A DNA stretch of 64,000 nucleotides from Lentisphaera marina (GCF_028745505.1 NZ_JAQZZL010000002.1:434001-498000), one strand, 5' to 3'. Counted from the first letter of the stretch, positions 30,210 through 38,700 are shown. The notes: generated by a model not told the origin, from the letters alone. Numbers and translations: made by a program.

Positions 30210-31406
30210 TTAAGAGAAGTAAGTTAATAAGATTGCGGCGAAAACGAAGGCTATAGTTCCCGCTACTAGGAGGATCATTACGAAGCTGATCAAAGAACTG
30301 AATTGATTGATATATTTATCTAAGATTTCATAATGATATTTTGCTTGATCTTCCAAGAGCTTGTCAATCGAACCTGTTTTCTCACCGACGCTAGCCATAC
30401 TTATAAGCAGGGGACTGAAAGCATGTCGACAGGAAATAGTTTCTGTAAGAGGAGCACCGTTTATAATGTTGTTCCTCGCACGTCTTAGGACACCTTTTAG
30501 ATAGGTGTTCCAAATAGTTCCAGCACAATGCTGTAGGGATTCTGTGAGTTTAACTCCACTACCTATAAGGAGGGCAAAATTCCGGGCAAATTCAGCAGAA
30601 AAATAAATGCGAAACATGTTACCAATGATGGGGATTTTTAGTGTTATTCGATCTAGAAAAATCCGACCATTTTTATTGATGTAGGTACAAATAAAAATTA
30701 TAGCTGAAATAAAGAATAATAATAAAAAATATATGGAATATTTCTCTAAGAAATCGGCAAAATCAATGAGCGCTTGAGTCGCAGGGTGTAGGTCTCGTCC
30801 CATGGCAGCAATCATCACTTTTAATTTGGGGATGAGATAAAATACAGCTACGCCCGCTGCAGATAGAGCGATGACGAAGACAAACATAGGGTATAAAAGA
30901 GCAGTGAGAATTTTACTTTTAATGATACGGTTTCTTTCCATGCCTAAAGCAATGGTCATCAACAAGCGGTCGAGTTCCCCCGTTTCTTCACCAATTTTTA
31001 TTAGATTGGCAAACATAGATTTTTTGATTTTTGGATGACTTTTTAATGATTCGGATAAGCTTTTACCAGTTTGAACTTGTGTATAAACGTCTTGCCACAA
31101 GTTTCTTCCCGCCTGTTTAAGAGAAATAGTTGACATTGTCTTTAATGCTGATGAGAGATTGACGCCAGAGCTCATCAAAGTAGAAAGCTGAGCAAAAGCT
31201 ACTTCAAAATCTCGACTCTTAAGGATATATGTCATGGGGTTTAAGTAGCTGAGTAGAGAAATTTCGTATTTCGCCTCCTCTAAGGATCGTACAATCCACT
31301 TTCGTTCTTTTAAAATCTTGGAAGCTTCCAAAAGGTTCTCTGCTTCTAGCCTCCCTTCTTGATCTTCACCAAAAGAGTCTAGAGCACTATAATCAAATTC
31401 AATCAT
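30210..31406 (-). CDS. GspF/PilC inner-membrane platform protein
   Basis: The 398-residue protein has two T2SSF repeats: FEVAFAQLSTLMSSGVNLSSAL at about residues 63-84 and FARNFALLIGSGVKLTESLQ at about 268-287, each followed by a GEETGELDRLL or GEKTGSIDKLL motif and a hydrophobic helix. It is the polytopic platform that couples the cytoplasmic ATPase to pilus growth. It follows the GspE-like gene after one base. Confidence 0.95.
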   Translation of the reverse strand: MIEFDYSALDSFGEDQEGRLEAENLLEASKILKERKWIVRSLEEAKYEISLLSYLNPMTYILKSRDFEVAFAQLSTLMSSGVNLSSALKTMSTISLKQAGRNLWQDVYTQVQTGKSLSESLKSHPKIKKSMFANLIKIGEETGELDRLLMTIALGMERNRIIKSKILTALLYPMFVFVIALSAAGVAVFYLIPKLKVMIAAMGRDLHPATQALIDFADFLEKYSIYFLLLFFISAIIFICTYINKNGRIFLDRITLKIPIIGNMFRIYFSAEFARNFALLIGSGVKLTESLQHCAGTIWNTYLKGVLRRARNNIINGAPLTETISCRHAFSPLLISMASVGEKTGSIDKLLEDQAKYHYEILDKYINQFSSLISFVMILLVAGTIAFVFAAILLTYFS

Positions 31407-31407
31407 C

Positions 31408-32841
31408 TTAAATCGTACTCACAATTTTATAACACTCTTTAAAGTCAATTAATCCGTGCTGCATTTTAGTAATGGCGTCATCGATAAGCGTAGGAATACC
31501 CTGGTGCTGCATTTCTTTTCTCAGTTTGTCGTCATTAAATTCAGAGTGAATGAGGGCTTTGAAACCATTGTTTATTTGTATCACTTCAAGCACTGGCATT
31601 CTTCCTAAATACCCCGATCCTCCGCAATAGAGACAGCCTTTTTTTCTAGCAATGCTTGTACCTATTAAATCCTTGCGGTTAATCAGTAGAGCTTCTTGCT
31701 CAGTCAGAGTCGTGGTCTCAGAGCAATTTGAGCATAGTTTTTTGACGAGCTTTTGAGCAATGCTCACCCGTAAGGTAGAAGCAATCATGTAGGGCTCTAC
31801 ACCTATGTCGGCTAATCTAACGACTGCAGCTGAAGCTGAATTTGCGTGAAGACTCGATAGCACTAGGTGACCCGTTAAACTGGATTTAATAGCTATTCCG
31901 GCTGTTTCGCTATCTCTAATTTCTCCTACCATGATGACATCAGGATCGTGCCTGAGTATGCTTTTTAATGCCGATGGGAAGCTTACTTTATCAGATTCAT
32001 TCACATTGACTTGGATGACATTGTCGACTTGGTATTCGACTGGGTCCTCAACACTTATAATATTGACATCCTTATTTTTTAGGATATGTCTTAGGGAGGC
32101 ATAGAGACTAGTGGATTTACCTGAACCCGTAGCACCATTGATTAAAATCATACCATTATCACGCTGAATTTCTTTTTGATAAATAGCCAAATGCTGTTTG
32201 GACATACCGATTTTATCAAGGGTGAGTGCATCTGAGTTGACTCCTAATAAGCGAAGAGTAATTTTTTCACCGTTAATAGAAGGTATAGAGGCCGCACGTA
32301 TATCGACTTTTTGTTGAGTGCCAGGGACTTTGTAGCTGAGTTTGCCATCTTGTGGAGAGCGTTTTTCAGCAATATTCATTTCAGCTAAAATTTTAATACG
32401 TGAAATCAAACCGATATAGGAATGTGTAGGAATAGTTTTGTATGTTTCTAGTTGACCACTGATGCGCAAACGGATCAAGACTTTGTCTTCCTTGGGATTA
32501 ATGTGGATGTCTGAAGCTGATTTACTTATGGCAGCAAAAATTATTTCATCTGTCAATCGGATAAGTTCGTTTTGATCATTATCAAAGCTCACTTTATTTG
32601 AAGCTCTATAATGTAATTTTATTTTTTCTTTGAGTTCTCCCGAATCTGCTTTTTCTAGTTTGACTTCTTTACCAAAATACCTTTCAAGATCACTGGCTTG
32701 CTGATTTGCTGGTTCAGCAGCTAACACATGGACGATGCCATTTATTTCAGAGCAGGGGAGCAATAATTTCTTTAAAGCTATATTGGATGGAAGCATCGCA
32801 ACGAGAGCAGGATTGAAATTTATTTTATTTAAATCGATCAT
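31408..32841 (-). CDS. GspE/PilB assembly ATPase
   Basis: The 477-residue ATPase has an N-terminal domain with the usual DLERYFGKEV piece, Walker A INGATGSGKSTSL near residue 235, the Asp box, Walker B DPDVIMVGEIRDSETA and the His box SSLHANSASAAV. Near the C-terminus a tetracysteine zinc site is present as CSNC and CLYC, typical of assembly (PilB/GspE) rather than retraction ATPases. It drives addition of pilin subunits. A PilT-like partner is encoded upstream. Confidence 0.95.
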   Translation of the reverse strand: MIDLNKINFNPALVAMLPSNIALKKLLLPCSEINGIVHVLAAEPANQQASDLERYFGKEVKLEKADSGELKEKIKLHYRASNKVSFDNDQNELIRLTDEIIFAAISKSASDIHINPKEDKVLIRLRISGQLETYKTIPTHSYIGLISRIKILAEMNIAEKRSPQDGKLSYKVPGTQQKVDIRAASIPSINGEKITLRLLGVNSDALTLDKIGMSKQHLAIYQKEIQRDNGMILINGATGSGKSTSLYASLRHILKNKDVNIISVEDPVEYQVDNVIQVNVNESDKVSFPSALKSILRHDPDVIMVGEIRDSETAGIAIKSSLTGHLVLSSLHANSASAAVVRLADIGVEPYMIASTLRVSIAQKLVKKLCSNCSETTTLTEQEALLINRKDLIGTSIARKKGCLYCGGSGYLGRMPVLEVIQINNGFKALIHSEFNDDKLRKEMQHQGIPTLIDDAITKMQHGLIDFKECYKIVSTI

Positions 32842-32853
32842 GATTCGTAGACT

Positions 32854-33915
32854 TTATTGAAAGACTAAGGAGTCTTGTTTATTTGCTAAGAGCATGACCG
32901 TATCGCGACTTAAGATACTTTTTTTAAAAAGTTCTGAGAGATGCTTTTCAAATGTTTGCATCCCTTCCTGTTGGGCCATTTCAATCGATGAATAAATTTG
33001 TCTCGTTTTACCTGTTGCGATTTGGTTCTTGATTGCGTTGTTCGCAAATAGGATTTCACAAATAGGTACACGGGTGCCTTTTTGGGCTTTTTTGCCGTCT
33101 GCAATGACTAAACTTTGTGAGATGATAGCTCTAAGACTTAGGGATAATTGCCGCCTCACGGAATCTTGTTCATCGGCAGGGAAGACAGAAATTAAACGTT
33201 CGATGGCACTTGTGGTGTCTTCGGAGTGCACCGTTGCAAAAACTAAATGGCCCGTTTCAGCGGCCGCTATAGCCGTCTTAATAGTATCAATTTCGCGTAT
33301 TTCACCAATTAAAATAACGTCGGGATCTTGTCGTAAAGAGTCGACTAATGCGGCATGAAAGTTAGGTGTATCTACGCCTACTTCTCGTTGGTTAACAAGA
33401 GACATCTTACTTTCATATATATACTCAATAGGTTCCTCAATGGTGATTATATGCCTATTTTGTTCAGAGTTTATTCTTTCCACTAATGCGGATAGAGTCG
33501 TCGATTTACCTGAGCCTGTTGAGCCACTCACAATGACGAGGCCATTTTTCATGTCGCAGACTTTGTAGAGAACTTCAGGTACCCCTAGGTTTTTTAATTC
33601 ATTTACCTTGTCAGAAAGTAACCTCAAAGAAATACTGAGTGAGTTTGACTGTTTAAAAAGGTTGAATCTAAAACGCTTCGAATTAAAGATAAAAGCGCCA
33701 TCAATAGAACCCCGTTGACTGATTTTTTCGAGTTTCTGAGCTTCGATAAATTTTTTCAAACCATCAAAAATGGACTCTTCGGAAATTCCGAAGCTATCAG
33801 CGAGAGGTACGAGTTTGCCCTGAAGGCGAAACCTGGGGCTTTGGTCAGATTTTATATGGAGGTCAGACGCACTGACCTCAATACATTTAGCCAATAAGGC
33901 TTCAAATTTATTCAT
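32854..33915 (-). CDS. pilT: PilT-like retraction ATPase
   Basis: The start is set at ATG 33915, which overlaps the stop of the PilO-like gene in an ATGA arrangement; the frame extends upstream but without need. The 353-residue protein has ASDLHIKSDQSPRFRL at the start, Walker A VSGSTGSGKSTTL, TIEEPIEYIYE, Walker B DPDVILIGEIREIDTI and TGHLVFATVHSEDTTSAIER. There is no tetracysteine site. These are PilT/PilU-type features, so the system probably retracts a fibre rather than only secreting proteins. Confidence 0.93.
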   Translation of the reverse strand: MNKFEALLAKCIEVSASDLHIKSDQSPRFRLQGKLVPLADSFGISEESIFDGLKKFIEAQKLEKISQRGSIDGAFIFNSKRFRFNLFKQSNSLSISLRLLSDKVNELKNLGVPEVLYKVCDMKNGLVIVSGSTGSGKSTTLSALVERINSEQNRHIITIEEPIEYIYESKMSLVNQREVGVDTPNFHAALVDSLRQDPDVILIGEIREIDTIKTAIAAAETGHLVFATVHSEDTTSAIERLISVFPADEQDSVRRQLSLSLRAIISQSLVIADGKKAQKGTRVPICEILFANNAIKNQIATGKTRQIYSSIEMAQQEGMQTFEKHLSELFKKSILSRDTVMLLANKQDSLVFQ

Positions 33916-34427
33916 TCTTGTTTCCAAATAGAAATAGTGTATTTTGTAGGCGCATTTTCTTCTGCCTTTAAAGAGAAATTGACAGGAATATATTGACTCC
34001 CTGCACAAGCTCGAAGCATGTCTATGAGCCGAAGGTAATTACCAGACAAAGTGAACTGTGTTAGTTTATTTAACTCCTCATTGATTGACTTGTTTTTCAC
34101 TAATTTTTCGGAATATAAACTGAGCTGATTATCTTGAAAAAGGCGATAAATATTTAGCTTTTGTAGCTTGCTTTCTTTTTGGATTTCACCATGCTTTTTT
34201 AATTCACGAAGTCTTTTCATCAGCTCGTAGTAGAGCTGTTGCTGAGGATCTTTTTTTAGAGTGTTGATCTCTGATTTTAATTCTTCGAGGTCCCTGTCGG
34301 ATTTATTTAGTTTTTTGTTGAGGTAGGATTCTCTAGCTTCGGAATTTAAGACAAAGAAGTTGAGGTTGATATACAAAATATAAAAAATCACAGGGGGAAT
34401 AAGTGCTTTGAGCAGATTCTTTTTCAC
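33912..34427 (-). CDS. PilO/GspM-like inner-membrane protein
   Basis: The 171-residue protein has one N-terminal membrane helix (about residues 8-27), a coiled coil with repeated Lys/Glu/Leu at 35-95 and a small C-terminal alpha/beta domain ending TKYTISIWKQE. This is the plan of PilO and GspM, the alignment-complex proteins. Sequence identity in this family is low, so the call rests on topology and position between the PilMN-like gene and pilT. Confidence 0.7.
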   Translation of the reverse strand: MKKNLLKALIPPVIFYILYINLNFFVLNSEARESYLNKKLNKSDRDLEELKSEINTLKKDPQQQLYYELMKRLRELKKHGEIQKESKLQKLNIYRLFQDNQLSLYSEKLVKNKSINEELNKLTQFTLSGNYLRLIDMLRACAGSQYIPVNFSLKAEENAPTKYTISIWKQE

Positions 34428-35674
34428 GACTTCCTCCTAAGGCTGATTTTAAATCTCCAGATTTTATGATTGTTGATTAACTCTTGGCTAATTGCTTTTT
34501 CCGAAACAGTGATGCTTAAACTATCATCGGTTTCAAGTTCTTTGGTGAACTCTTGGATTTTCAAGACATTAAGAGTGATGCCCTGAAGAATGACGAAGTC
34601 TTTTTGTGAGCTATATACATCTGTTAATTGTGAAGAATCATCCAAAGATTCAGCCACACGTTCGAGTAGGTTTGGCCAAAAGTTAACATTATTCAGAATG
34701 ATCTCTTGATGGTTTAATTTTGCTAGGTCTTGTTCAAGTTTGGGGATTTTCTCTATTTGACTTTTAAGCCTTGCTTTTTCAGCTTGTAAATTACTGGCTT
34801 TGATTTTGTTTTTATTGATCTGATTTTCCAGTGTTTGATTACTTTCATAGTTGGAAAATAAAGAGTATGTGAACAAGCACAGAGAAAGTAATGAAGATAT
34901 TAATAGAACTAAATTTTTTTTAAGATCTTTTGGCTGAGTTTTAAAGTTGAGGACAGGGCTAGTTCTCAATTTAATTTTTAATGTTTTGATTAAATCTTTT
35001 GTTTTTATTTCATCGAAATTGACTGTAGAGATTTTTCCCTCTAGAGGAATGATATCTATATTTGCTAAGTTGTAGATGATCGGGTTTTTGATTGATTTTT
35101 TAACTAAATACTGCTGGATAGGCTGATATTCAGTGGGGAGTGAACTACTGAAGTGGTAAGACTTTTTTAGTTTTGAACTATGGCAATGAACCGTATGTTC
35201 ATAGATCTCAACACCAGTATTTGCATGGCTCCCAGATAATAAACCTGCTGGATGACCTAAATAGGCAAGTGTACCGTCTGCTTCTTGGCATACATTTTTT
35301 AATTCATTAATAAAGCTTTCCTCTGTAAGTAGACAGTGATAAGTATGGCCTACTTCATTATAGAATTTCAGTACGGGACTGTCGGGAAGTAAATCAACCA
35401 CGTTCTCTAATTCAAATAAGAGAAACTGTTCTATGAGGGCTTTATTTGTAGTCGGTGTTTGTTTGCTTAAATCTAGCGTATGAAGAGTTAGCGTGTCAGA
35501 AAAAAAATAAACTTCAAAATTGGAGCTGAGCTGTGAACAAAAACCCTCTAATAATTGAGCAGTATCTTCGTGGTCTTCATCTTGAATCTCAAACTTTTGT
35601 ATTTCTTGATGTTTTGCACTGAAGTTAAGAAAATATAATTGATCTGAAATATGGAGTAGTAGGTATTTTGTCAT
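34424..35674 (-). CDS. PilM-PilN / GspL-like fusion protein
   Basis: The 416-residue protein has an N-terminal cytoplasmic domain of about 240 residues with GspL/PilM-like features (ISDQLYFLNFS, YLGHPAGLLSG), one membrane helix (LVLLISSLLSLCLFTYSLF, about 248-266), then a coiled coil and a PilN-like domain starting INKNKIKASNLQAEKARLKS with FWPNLLERVAESL. In type IV pilus operons PilM and PilN are separate; the joined form is the type II secretion (GspL) arrangement. It overlaps the PilO-like gene by 4 bases. Confidence 0.75.
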   Translation of the reverse strand: MTKYLLLHISDQLYFLNFSAKHQEIQKFEIQDEDHEDTAQLLEGFCSQLSSNFEVYFFSDTLTLHTLDLSKQTPTTNKALIEQFLLFELENVVDLLPDSPVLKFYNEVGHTYHCLLTEESFINELKNVCQEADGTLAYLGHPAGLLSGSHANTGVEIYEHTVHCHSSKLKKSYHFSSSLPTEYQPIQQYLVKKSIKNPIIYNLANIDIIPLEGKISTVNFDEIKTKDLIKTLKIKLRTSPVLNFKTQPKDLKKNLVLLISSLLSLCLFTYSLFSNYESNQTLENQINKNKIKASNLQAEKARLKSQIEKIPKLEQDLAKLNHQEIILNNVNFWPNLLERVAESLDDSSQLTDVYSSQKDFVILQGITLNVLKIQEFTKELETDDSLSITVSEKAISQELINNHKIWRFKISLRRKS

Positions 35675-35676
35675 GC

Positions 35677-36666
35677 TTATTCCAGTTCCAGTAAAATGTC
35701 GTTTTTTATTGTTTTGATAATTCTTGCTGTTGATGTACCATCAACTTGTTTCTCTTCCCAAGAACTATCTTCATAGAGGTAGTATTTATTTGTGTCGGCA
35801 TCGTAGAGACTGTCCAGTTCATCGGGGCTGGCGAAGTCGTAAGTACTGCCATTCCAAGTAGCGATATTATTCTCTTTACCACTGAAACCTCCACTTGCAC
35901 CACTAGATGCAATTAAATAGGTGTTGCCATCATTTGGGCTAAGAGGAGGGCTGTTTAAAGTCTCTAGAATTTCGTGGTCAATTATTAATTGGGCATAAAA
36001 AGCGCAAAGTCCTTTTGGGAGATCGACAGATGTATCTTCACTATTGGTGATATTCTGCTCTGCAATTTGAAGTAGTCCATCATTAAAATAAACCATGGTG
36101 ACTTTAGCAGTAAAAGCCGCTGGAATCCCTGAAAGTGAAATGGTTCTCGCAGAGAAATTCAGCTCTCCGTACTCAAAAAATTCTGAGTCAGAATATCCCT
36201 TGGCGTAGAGTTTTATATCATCATTATCAGAATTTGAATCAGTAATACTGGTGGAGTCATAATCACCTCTTTCTAAGATGAGGTTGTTGAGCAGGTTTTC
36301 ATTGATCGCTTCGTAGTAGGGGCCATTCCAGCCACCATATAAATGACCACTCACTCCATTAATAGAGAATTCCTCTTTACGATAAAGCTTACTTGAATCA
36401 TTTGGAGCTTCCCAAAGGTCTTCGATATTGATGGGGAAAGAGCCCATATCGTTTAGGTAACCATTGGCAATGGCACTACCATCGTAATCGCGAATAGAAT
36501 TATCACCTACAATAGCTGACGCCATTGCCAGTACGTTTTTTTTGTACTGTGTTCCTATGCTTTGTTCTAAAATAGGAGAAGCCACAGAAACCCCGACGGA
36601 GGCGACTATGACTATAATCAGTAAAACGACTGACATTTCTAAAAGGGTAAAAGCTTTTTTGTTCAT
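35677..36666 (-). CDS. prepilin-type protein with DUF2793-like C-terminal domain
   Basis: ATG 36666 gives the prepilin leader MNKKAFTLLEMSVVLLIIV, with processing expected before F and Glu5 (LLE) in place. The 329-residue protein is far longer than a normal pilin. After the pilin helix and a beta domain, residues about 240-307 (35746-35949) read PPLSPNDGNTYLI, GASGGFSGKENNIATWNGS, YDF and KYYLYEDSSWEE; the pattern resembles DUF2793, a domain of phage tail-fibre and host-specificity proteins. It could be a minor pilin carrying a tip domain. It lies between the major pilin gene and the PilMN-like gene. Confidence 0.8.
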   Translation of the reverse strand: MNKKAFTLLEMSVVLLIIVIVASVGVSVASPILEQSIGTQYKKNVLAMASAIVGDNSIRDYDGSAIANGYLNDMGSFPINIEDLWEAPNDSSKLYRKEEFSINGVSGHLYGGWNGPYYEAINENLLNNLILERGDYDSTSITDSNSDNDDIKLYAKGYSDSEFFEYGELNFSARTISLSGIPAAFTAKVTMVYFNDGLLQIAEQNITNSEDTSVDLPKGLCAFYAQLIIDHEILETLNSPPLSPNDGNTYLIASSGASGGFSGKENNIATWNGSTYDFASPDELDSLYDADTNKYYLYEDSSWEEKQVDGTSTARIIKTIKNDILLELE

Positions 36667-36733
36667 AAATTTTGCATTAGATCCGGAGAGTGTATCAAGC
36701 TTATTAAACTTGAAGGGTGAGGGGTATAACAAG

Positions 36734-36768
36734 GGAAAAACTCCCCTTTGAATCACCAAAAGGGAGTT
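36734..36768 (-). terminator. terminator downstream of the major pilin gene
   Basis: On the minus strand AACTCCCTTTT (36768-36758) can pair with AAAGGGGAGTT (36749-36739), followed by TTTTT. It lies 27 bases after the pilin stop and before the rest of the cluster, so it probably limits downstream expression relative to pilin. Confidence 0.75.
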
Positions 36769-36794
36769 CTTGTTCTAAATCAAACTAAAGGAAA

Positions 36795-37511
36795 TTACTC
36801 AGTAGCTTCGTAGTACTCGTTGATGTGATCTTGAATATTAGTGATATTGCCATCATCATTGGCAACGACACCAGCTAGCTTAGCTTTTTCACCACTAACA
36901 TTAAAGATTGCGATAAATCTTCTGTAGTTATCTTCTGGTTTTTCAGCACCTTCAGGGAAGTCGTAAGGAGCTGATACCATAGTTTTGCCAATAGCAGAGA
37001 GGTTTTCGCCAATGCCAAAAGCTACATAAGTATCAGCATCGTTCCAATTATTACCCAAGATAGCTGAGATGCTGACGGCACCAGTGTCTACTTGGGCAAG
37101 AACAGATGCACCAACAATCGGTTCTGCAGTTTGTGCACCGCCAAATGTGGAATAGCCCTGAGCAGCCACAAAATCATATACAGTTGTAATGCCTACGTCA
37201 GCAAGCTTATCAACAAGTTCGGCATCAATAGTAGATGCTGCGACAGGGTTGAACGGAGTGTCGCCACCAGGAACTATAGCATCAGCTTCGTCAATTAAGC
37301 TGTCCCAGCGGTCTGGAAAAGCAAAGTTCTCGGCTTCATATCTGTTTATATTAGATTCAAGTTGTGCCATGTTAGCAGCGCCTGTTGTGCCATGTGAGCG
37401 TTGAGCATAACCAAGAGCTTTGGGAACTACTAGTCCAGCTAAGGCGACAAGTACGACGAGTACGACAGCAATCTCTACGAGAGTAAAGTTGTTTTTTAAT
37501 TTCTTTTTCAT
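36795..37511 (-). CDS. type IV pilin/pseudopilin (probable major subunit)
   Basis: The 238-residue protein has a short basic leader (MKKKLKNN) and the prepilin motif FTLVEIAVVLVVLVALAGLVV with Glu5, so it should be cleaved and methylated by a prepilin peptidase. The hydrophobic helix is followed by YAQRSHGTTGAANMAQLESNINRYE (helix, positions about 31-55) and an alanine-rich globular domain ending in a Gly/Asp-rich tail. No cysteine pair closes the C-terminal loop. AAGG lies 8 bases before the ATG. It is the first gene of the cluster, with its own terminator and palindromic sites upstream. Confidence 0.85.
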   Translation of the reverse strand: MKKKLKNNFTLVEIAVVLVVLVALAGLVVPKALGYAQRSHGTTGAANMAQLESNINRYEAENFAFPDRWDSLIDEADAIVPGGDTPFNPVAASTIDAELVDKLADVGITTVYDFVAAQGYSTFGGAQTAEPIVGASVLAQVDTGAVSISAILGNNWNDADTYVAFGIGENLSAIGKTMVSAPYDFPEGAEKPEDNYRRFIAIFNVSGEKAKLAGVVANDDGNITNIQDHINEYYEATE

Positions 37512-37551
37512 GTTATTACCTTTTTTGTATATAGAGTTAGTTACTATTGAT

Positions 37552-37571
37552 ATTGATAACTCATTATCAAT
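37552..37571. promoter_or_regulatory. 20-bp palindrome (Fur/Zur-like), site 1
   Basis: ATTGATAACTCATTATCAAT is a 9-2-9 inverted repeat with one mismatch. It lies 41 bases upstream of the pilin start codon, near where the -35 region should be (TATATA at about 37530 may be the -10). It shares 22 of 23 bases with site 2, including the flanking TAAG. Confidence 0.7.
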
Positions 37572-37623
37572 AAGCTTAACATTACGTACGTTCCATCATA
37601 AGGCAAATCATTTTTTGAATATT

Positions 37624-37643
37624 ATTGATAATTCATTATCAAT
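37624..37643. promoter_or_regulatory. 20-bp palindrome (Fur/Zur-like), site 2
   Basis: ATTGATAATTCATTATCAAT is a perfect 9-2-9 inverted repeat, 72 bases from site 1. The core TGATAAT-N2-ATTATCA resembles Fur-family boxes, although classical Fur has a 1-base centre. It lies in the 304-base region between the divergent pilin and HTH genes, which holds no other gene. Confidence 0.7.
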
Positions 37644-37815
37644 AAGGGTCGGTGTGAATCATTTACTTGTAATCAAATTCTTGTACATAGCGTGATATAG
37701 TCACATCAGATCCTTTATGGAAAAAATCTGAGAGGGTGATAAAGTGCGGAAAATGCTCTAGCTTTATCTTCAAAGCTTTTAGAGAAAAATGATTAAAAGC
37801 ATTGAGGTTAAAATC

Positions 37816-38229
37816 ATGGATAAGCAAAAAGGTCGTGGTAAGGATAAGACATCTGAGCGACAAAAATTAAAATTTTTAGACGAGCTACGTCGAACTCGCG
37901 ACAAAACTTTAGCATCGAAAGTTGTTGGTGTTGATTTAGTGAAAATCCGTAGCTGGCGTCAGACGGACCCCGTGTTTAACACAAAGTATAAAGCTTTGGT
38001 AGTGGGAGATGATGATGCACGTAAAAAAGAAAACAAAAAAGAATTGGTACTCAAGTATTTAAAGATGGGTTGTTCACAGCGCATGGCTTGTGATAAAGCC
38101 TACGTATCTACTTTAAGTTTTCGAACGTGGAAAAAAGTCGATGAAGAATTCAAAAATGAAGTGAATCGTGTGCGCCAATCTTTTGGTTCAATGAAGCGCG
38201 GTGGATATAAACCGAAAGATGATGAGTAG
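37816..38229 (+). CDS. small basic HTH-like DNA-binding protein
   Basis: ATG 37816 is chosen because GAGGT lies 8 bases upstream. The 137-residue protein is strongly basic. It contains two similar segments, ASKVVGVDLVKIRSWRQTD (about residues 37-55) and CDKAYVSTLSFRTWKKVD (about 97-114), each like the helix-turn-helix of phage terminase small subunits, with a tryptophan-aspartate end. It is probably a DNA-binding protein. It is transcribed away from the pilin gene, with two palindromes in between, and could be their reader. No known regulator family is recognised. Confidence 0.6.
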   Translation: MDKQKGRGKDKTSERQKLKFLDELRRTRDKTLASKVVGVDLVKIRSWRQTDPVFNTKYKALVVGDDDARKKENKKELVLKYLKMGCSQRMACDKAYVSTLSFRTWKKVDEEFKNEVNRVRQSFGSMKRGGYKPKDDE

Positions 38230-38374
38230 AATCTAGAGCATAATTTTTCTAAAAACTTGAGTTTCAGTAATAAAAGTGAAAGAGAAAACTCGCAAAATTT
38301 TCGTATTGCGTTACTTTACTGGCCTTTAAAGGCTTAGGCCTCGAACTAAAATTAGAATTTACAGGAGATACTTA

Positions 38375-38590
38375 GTGTCTGAAGAGACGATTAAAGCAGA
38401 CGGCGTAGTGAAAGAATTACTTTCCAATGGCCTATATAGAGTAGAGCTAGAAGGTGGTCACCAAGTTACTGCCCACGTAAAAGGTAAGATGAGAATGTTT
38501 AATATCCGTATTCTTGCTGGCGATACAGTATCTATTGAGATGTCGCCTTACGATTTGACTAAGGCTCGTATCGTTTTCCGTAAAAAATAA
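38375..38590 (+). CDS. infA: translation initiation factor IF-1
   Basis: The 71-residue OB-fold protein has GVVKELLSNGLYRVELEGGH, AHVKGKMRMFNIRILAGD and VSIEMSPYDLTKARIVFRKK, all diagnostic for IF-1, which fills the ribosomal A site during initiation. It starts with GTG at 38375, preceded by AGGAG. A strong terminator follows. Confidence 0.97.
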   Translation: MSEETIKADGVVKELLSNGLYRVELEGGHQVTAHVKGKMRMFNIRILAGDTVSIEMSPYDLTKARIVFRKK

Positions 38591-38610
38591 TCTCCTGTTG
38601 TAGATTTTTT

Positions 38611-38638
38611 AAAGACCAGATATTCTCTGGTCTTTTTT
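38611..38638 (+). terminator. infA terminator
   Basis: AAAGACCAGA (38611-38620) and TCTGGTCTTT (38626-38635) form a perfect 10-bp stem with a 5-base loop and trailing T run. Confidence 0.95.
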
Positions 38639-38658
38639 GCGTTGGGGGTGTTTGCTTT

Positions 38659-38700
38659 AGGAAAGAGGAAAGAGGAAAGAGGAAAGAGCAAAGAGGAAAC
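38659..38700. repeat. 6-copy heptanucleotide array (AGGAAAG)
   Basis: Four perfect AGGAAAG units are followed by AGCAAAG and AGGAAAC, 42 bases in total. The array ends 3 bases before the left inverted repeat of the IS element. Confidence 0.93.

Noticed and set aside
37789-37815. Upstream start ATG 37789 for the HTH protein
   Set aside because: The ATG at 37816 has GAGGT at ideal distance and the added nine residues do not continue the protein's basic character.
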